From assembly GCA_012523155.1 (NCBI GenBank), contig JAAYJB010000018.1:1-18000 (forward strand): 18,000 bases of DNA, written 5' to 3'. The translations under genes and the position numbers were made by a program. This document shows positions 16,292-18,000 of this stretch, one piece after another; position 1 is the stretch's first letter, and each line of letters begins with the position of its first letter. This DNA is from Synergistaceae bacterium (GTDB lineage Bacteria > Synergistota > Synergistia > Synergistales > Aminobacteriaceae). The notes under the pieces are model-generated. The model saw nothing but the letters and a program-made list of their open reading frames with translations, did not search any database and was not told the DNA's origin.

Positions 16292-17266
16292 CCTTATCAA
16301 CTCTACACCGTTCTGAATGACAAAATTTCGTGCAACTCTCAGGGCATTGGTGATAGCAGGCGCTTTTGAACGTCCGTGTGCTTTTACGACAATGCCGTTT
16401 ACTCCAAGAAGAGGGGTGCCTCCGTGTTTCTCGTAATTAAACCGGGACCAGAGATCCTTCATCATGGGGATCATAAAAACCATCCCTACCTTCGGAAGGA
16501 TCCTGTGCCCCATTTCTTCCTTCAGGATCGAATATACCGCATGCATGAGCCCCTCTGCAAACTTCAGCACCACGTTGCCTGAAAATCCATCGCAGACGAC
16601 AACATCCGCTTTGCTGTAAGGAATATCGTCACCTTCCACGTAGCCGGTAAAATTCAGGCTGCTGGTTTTAAGCAGTTCCTTGGCGCTCACTATGACCTCG
16701 TCACCCTTTATTTCTTCCGACCCGTTAGCCAGAAGCGCAACCTGGGGTGAGGCAACTCCCAGGATTTTTTTGGAATAGATGTTTCCCATATGGGCAAACT
16801 GAAAAAGATTTAGAGGTCTGCTGCGCACTGTAGCCCCTACGTCAAGAAGAAATGTGTACTTGTTCAGTGTCGGCAGCGCGACTCCGAAAGCCGGCCTGTC
16901 TATTCCGGAAATACGCCCCACAACAAGGACGCCCCCTGCCACAATGGCACCGGTATTGCCTGCCGAAATGCAGCCGCTCGCTTCCCCGCTTCTCACCATC
17001 TCCATCGCCAGCCTGAGACTTGAATTCCTTTTTTTCCTAATTGCAATTGTGGGGTGCTCGTCCATGCCGATCTGTTCTTCGGCGTGGATAATGGAAATGC
17101 GCTTTCTGATTTTAGAAGAGACATCATCAAGCAAGGGGGCAATCATCGATTCTTTCCCCACGAGGACGAGTTCCAGGTCTGGATTTTCACTGCAGGCGGC
17201 TGCAGCACCTTTACAAATCTCAACAGGACCATGGTCTCCGCCCATGGCATCAAGAGCGAGTATCAA
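16271..17266 (-). CDS. plsX: Phosphate acyltransferase PlsX
   Basis: Makes acyl-phosphate from acyl-ACP for phospholipid synthesis by PlsY. The 331 residues begin ILALDAMGGDHGP and contain SAGNTGAIVAGG, VGRISGIDRPA, LLDVGAT and CDGFSGNVVLKFAEG, all characteristic of PlsX. The start is TTG at 17266, with AGGTGG six bases upstream; there is no ATG near the conserved first residues. It lies 20 bases after fapR, the same order as in Bacillus. The last codons fall in an 11-base tandem duplication that adds a Lys-Ser end. Confidence 0.97.
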   Translation of the reverse strand: MILALDAMGGDHGPVEICKGAAAACSENPDLELVLVGKESMIAPLLDDVSSKIRKRISIIHAEEQIGMDEHPTIAIRKKRNSSLRLAMEMVRSGEASGCISAGNTGAIVAGGVLVVGRISGIDRPAFGVALPTLNKYTFLLDVGATVRSRPLNLFQFAHMGNIYSKKILGVASPQVALLANGSEEIKGDEVIVSAKELLKTSSLNFTGYVEGDDIPYSKADVVVCDGFSGNVVLKFAEGLMHAVYSILKEEMGHRILPKVGMVFMIPMMKDLWSRFNYEKHGGTPLLGVNGIVVKAHGRSKAPAITNALRVARNFVIQNGVELIREELGKS

Positions 17267-17286
17267 AAAATTCCACCTCTCTCACA

Positions 17287-17871
17287 CTAAACAAGGGTGT
17301 TTTTGGAAACGACCGCCGCTATGAATCTCCCGACGAAAATCTCTTTTTCCGCCACTTTTGTCCTTACGCTGACGATATATTTGTCATCCTTGTTGACCCC
17401 GACTTTTGCACGGGCAACCAGGGAATCTCCAACCATGGCATGTCCCTTGTATTCGCCCCTCATGGAGTCCACGATGACAAGGTCGGCTTCCACGACCGCT
17501 ATGGCAATGGAACTTGCCTGGGCGTATATGTAATGATCCCAGACCAGGTCGGTTTCCCGGAAGGCCATTTCCCTTCCCGTCGCAAGAACGGAAAGGGCCC
17601 ATTTGTTCGGCTCCAGCTCGAGGAGTTCTCCCACGACCTCGCTCTGTTTCAGTGAACGAAGCCTGCTCGTGGCTTTCTGGGCCATTGAACGCATCCGTTC
17701 CCTGAGTTCAGGAACGCCGAGTACAGCCCTGTCGAGACGGATCGTACTGACACTCGCCGTTAAGAGAGAGGCCAGTTCTTCATCCGTTGCGAGCGGGTTC
17801 TGTTCGATGAGCTTCAAAAGCCTGTCCTGCCGGGTTTTTTTCCTTAGAGACTTGATGGAAGTCCCCTCCAA
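17287..17871 (-). CDS. fapR: Fatty acid and phospholipid biosynthesis regulator FapR
   Basis: A repressor of fatty acid and phospholipid genes that lets go of DNA when malonyl-CoA accumulates, as known in Bacillus. The 194 residues match the family length. Residues 8-60 hold the DeoR-like helix-turn-helix and its linker (KKTRQDRLLKLIEQNPLATD, then STIRLDR and LGVPELRERM). Residues 70-190 form the hot-dog domain, including DLVWDHYIYAQASSIAIAVV and GDSLVARAKV. Where I recall FAQANSLA in Bacillus FapR, this protein has YAQASSIA, so a conserved Asn of the ligand pocket is Ser here. The start is TTG with AGGT six bases upstream; no ATG is available before residue 60. It leads the lipid operon and probably regulates it through the box at 17873-17889. 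Confidence 0.94.
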   Translation of the reverse strand: MEGTSIKSLRKKTRQDRLLKLIEQNPLATDEELASLLTASVSTIRLDRAVLGVPELRERMRSMAQKATSRLRSLKQSEVVGELLELEPNKWALSVLATGREMAFRETDLVWDHYIYAQASSIAIAVVEADLVIVDSMRGEYKGHAMVGDSLVARAKVGVNKDDKYIVSVRTKVAEKEIFVGRFIAAVVSKNTLV

Positions 17872-17872
17872 T

Positions 17873-17889
17873 TTGTTACCTGATAATAG
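17873..17889. promoter_or_regulatory. Candidate FapR operator
   Basis: The plus strand reads TTGTTACCTGATAATAG. Against the Bacillus FapR box as I remember it (TTAGTACCTRNTACTAA), 13 of 17 positions agree, including the central TACCTGATA except for one base. It lies between the -10 box and the TTG start of fapR and covers the weak AGGT ribosome-binding site. Placement downstream of the promoter fits repression by blocking. Confidence 0.5.
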
Positions 17890-17911
17890 TATCTGCTCTT
17901 AATTAGGGGTA

Positions 17912-17940
17912 AGTATAGTACCATCAATGCTATCGGTCAA
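17912..17940 (-). promoter_or_regulatory. Main promoter of the fab operon
   Basis: On the minus strand TTGACC (17940-17935, 5 of 6) and TATACT (17917-17912, 5 of 6) are 17 bases apart. The 20 bases upstream (17941-17960) are almost entirely A/T and could act as an UP element. The start would be near 17905, giving a leader of about 34 bases to the fapR TTG. This is the strongest promoter in the window and could serve all genes down to 9345. Confidence 0.7.
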
Positions 17941-18000
17941 TATAAAAAATAAAAAATGTTACGAGACAGTGATAATGTCATACCTGAAACGGGACAGGGA

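Noticed and set aside
17959..18000. A minus-strand reading frame (SLSRFRYDIITVS, then TAA) entering from the window edge, possibly the end of the gene upstream of fapR.
   Set aside because: Only 13 codons are visible and no family can be recognised; chance cannot be excluded.
17957..18000. A plus-strand ATG frame (MLRDSDNVIPETGQG) running off the window edge.
   Set aside because: There is no ribosome-binding site before it and too little sequence to support a gene.

Overview
The window is ordinary bacterial chromosome, densely packed with core genes and about 50% GC by eye. The gene set fits a member of the Synergistota or a close, non-spore-forming relative of the Firmicutes. The pointers are a FapR-type lipid regulator, FabK as the only enoyl-ACP reductase seen, tmk-holB-ricT next to each other as in Bacillus, a SpoIVB-type S55 protein without other sporulation genes, and frequent TTG/GTG starts. 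This placement is inferred from gene content and not proven. I see no insertion sequence, prophage, CRISPR array, tRNA or rRNA, and no stretch over 300 bases without a gene.

Region 1 (1-6892, minus strand) is one run of genes read from about 6926 downward. In order they are prfB (release factor 2, made by a programmed +1 frameshift), an exported S55-domain protein, tmk, holB (delta prime), ricT, ftsY, and the first 30 codons of a probable DUF4416 protein that leaves the window. Gaps are short or negative; the longest is 73 bases, between tmk and holB. The run joins translation termination, dTTP supply, replication clamp loading, an Fe-S RNA-processing factor and membrane protein targeting.

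Region 2 (6893-9319, plus strand) holds birA, divergent from prfB with overlapping promoters, and then a 12-helix MFS transporter with its own good promoter and a small inverted repeat in its leader.

Region 3 (9345-17960, minus strand) is the type II fatty acid synthesis operon: fapR, plsX, fabH, fabK, fabD, fabG, acpP, a strong internal hairpin, fabF, rnc, and a secreted protein that looks like a metal-binding ABC receptor without its metal ligands. A near-consensus promoter with an AT-rich upstream tract drives it. A FapR-box-like palindrome lies between this promoter and the fapR start codon, which suggests that FapR controls its own operon. The dehydratase fabZ and the acc genes are not in the window.

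I found no clear new multi-gene system. The points most worth a second look are the ligand-less receptor-like protein at the end of the fab operon, the S55 protein with its serine and histidine motifs in reversed order, the hairpin between acpP and fabF, and the FapR-box candidate covering the fapR ribosome-binding region.
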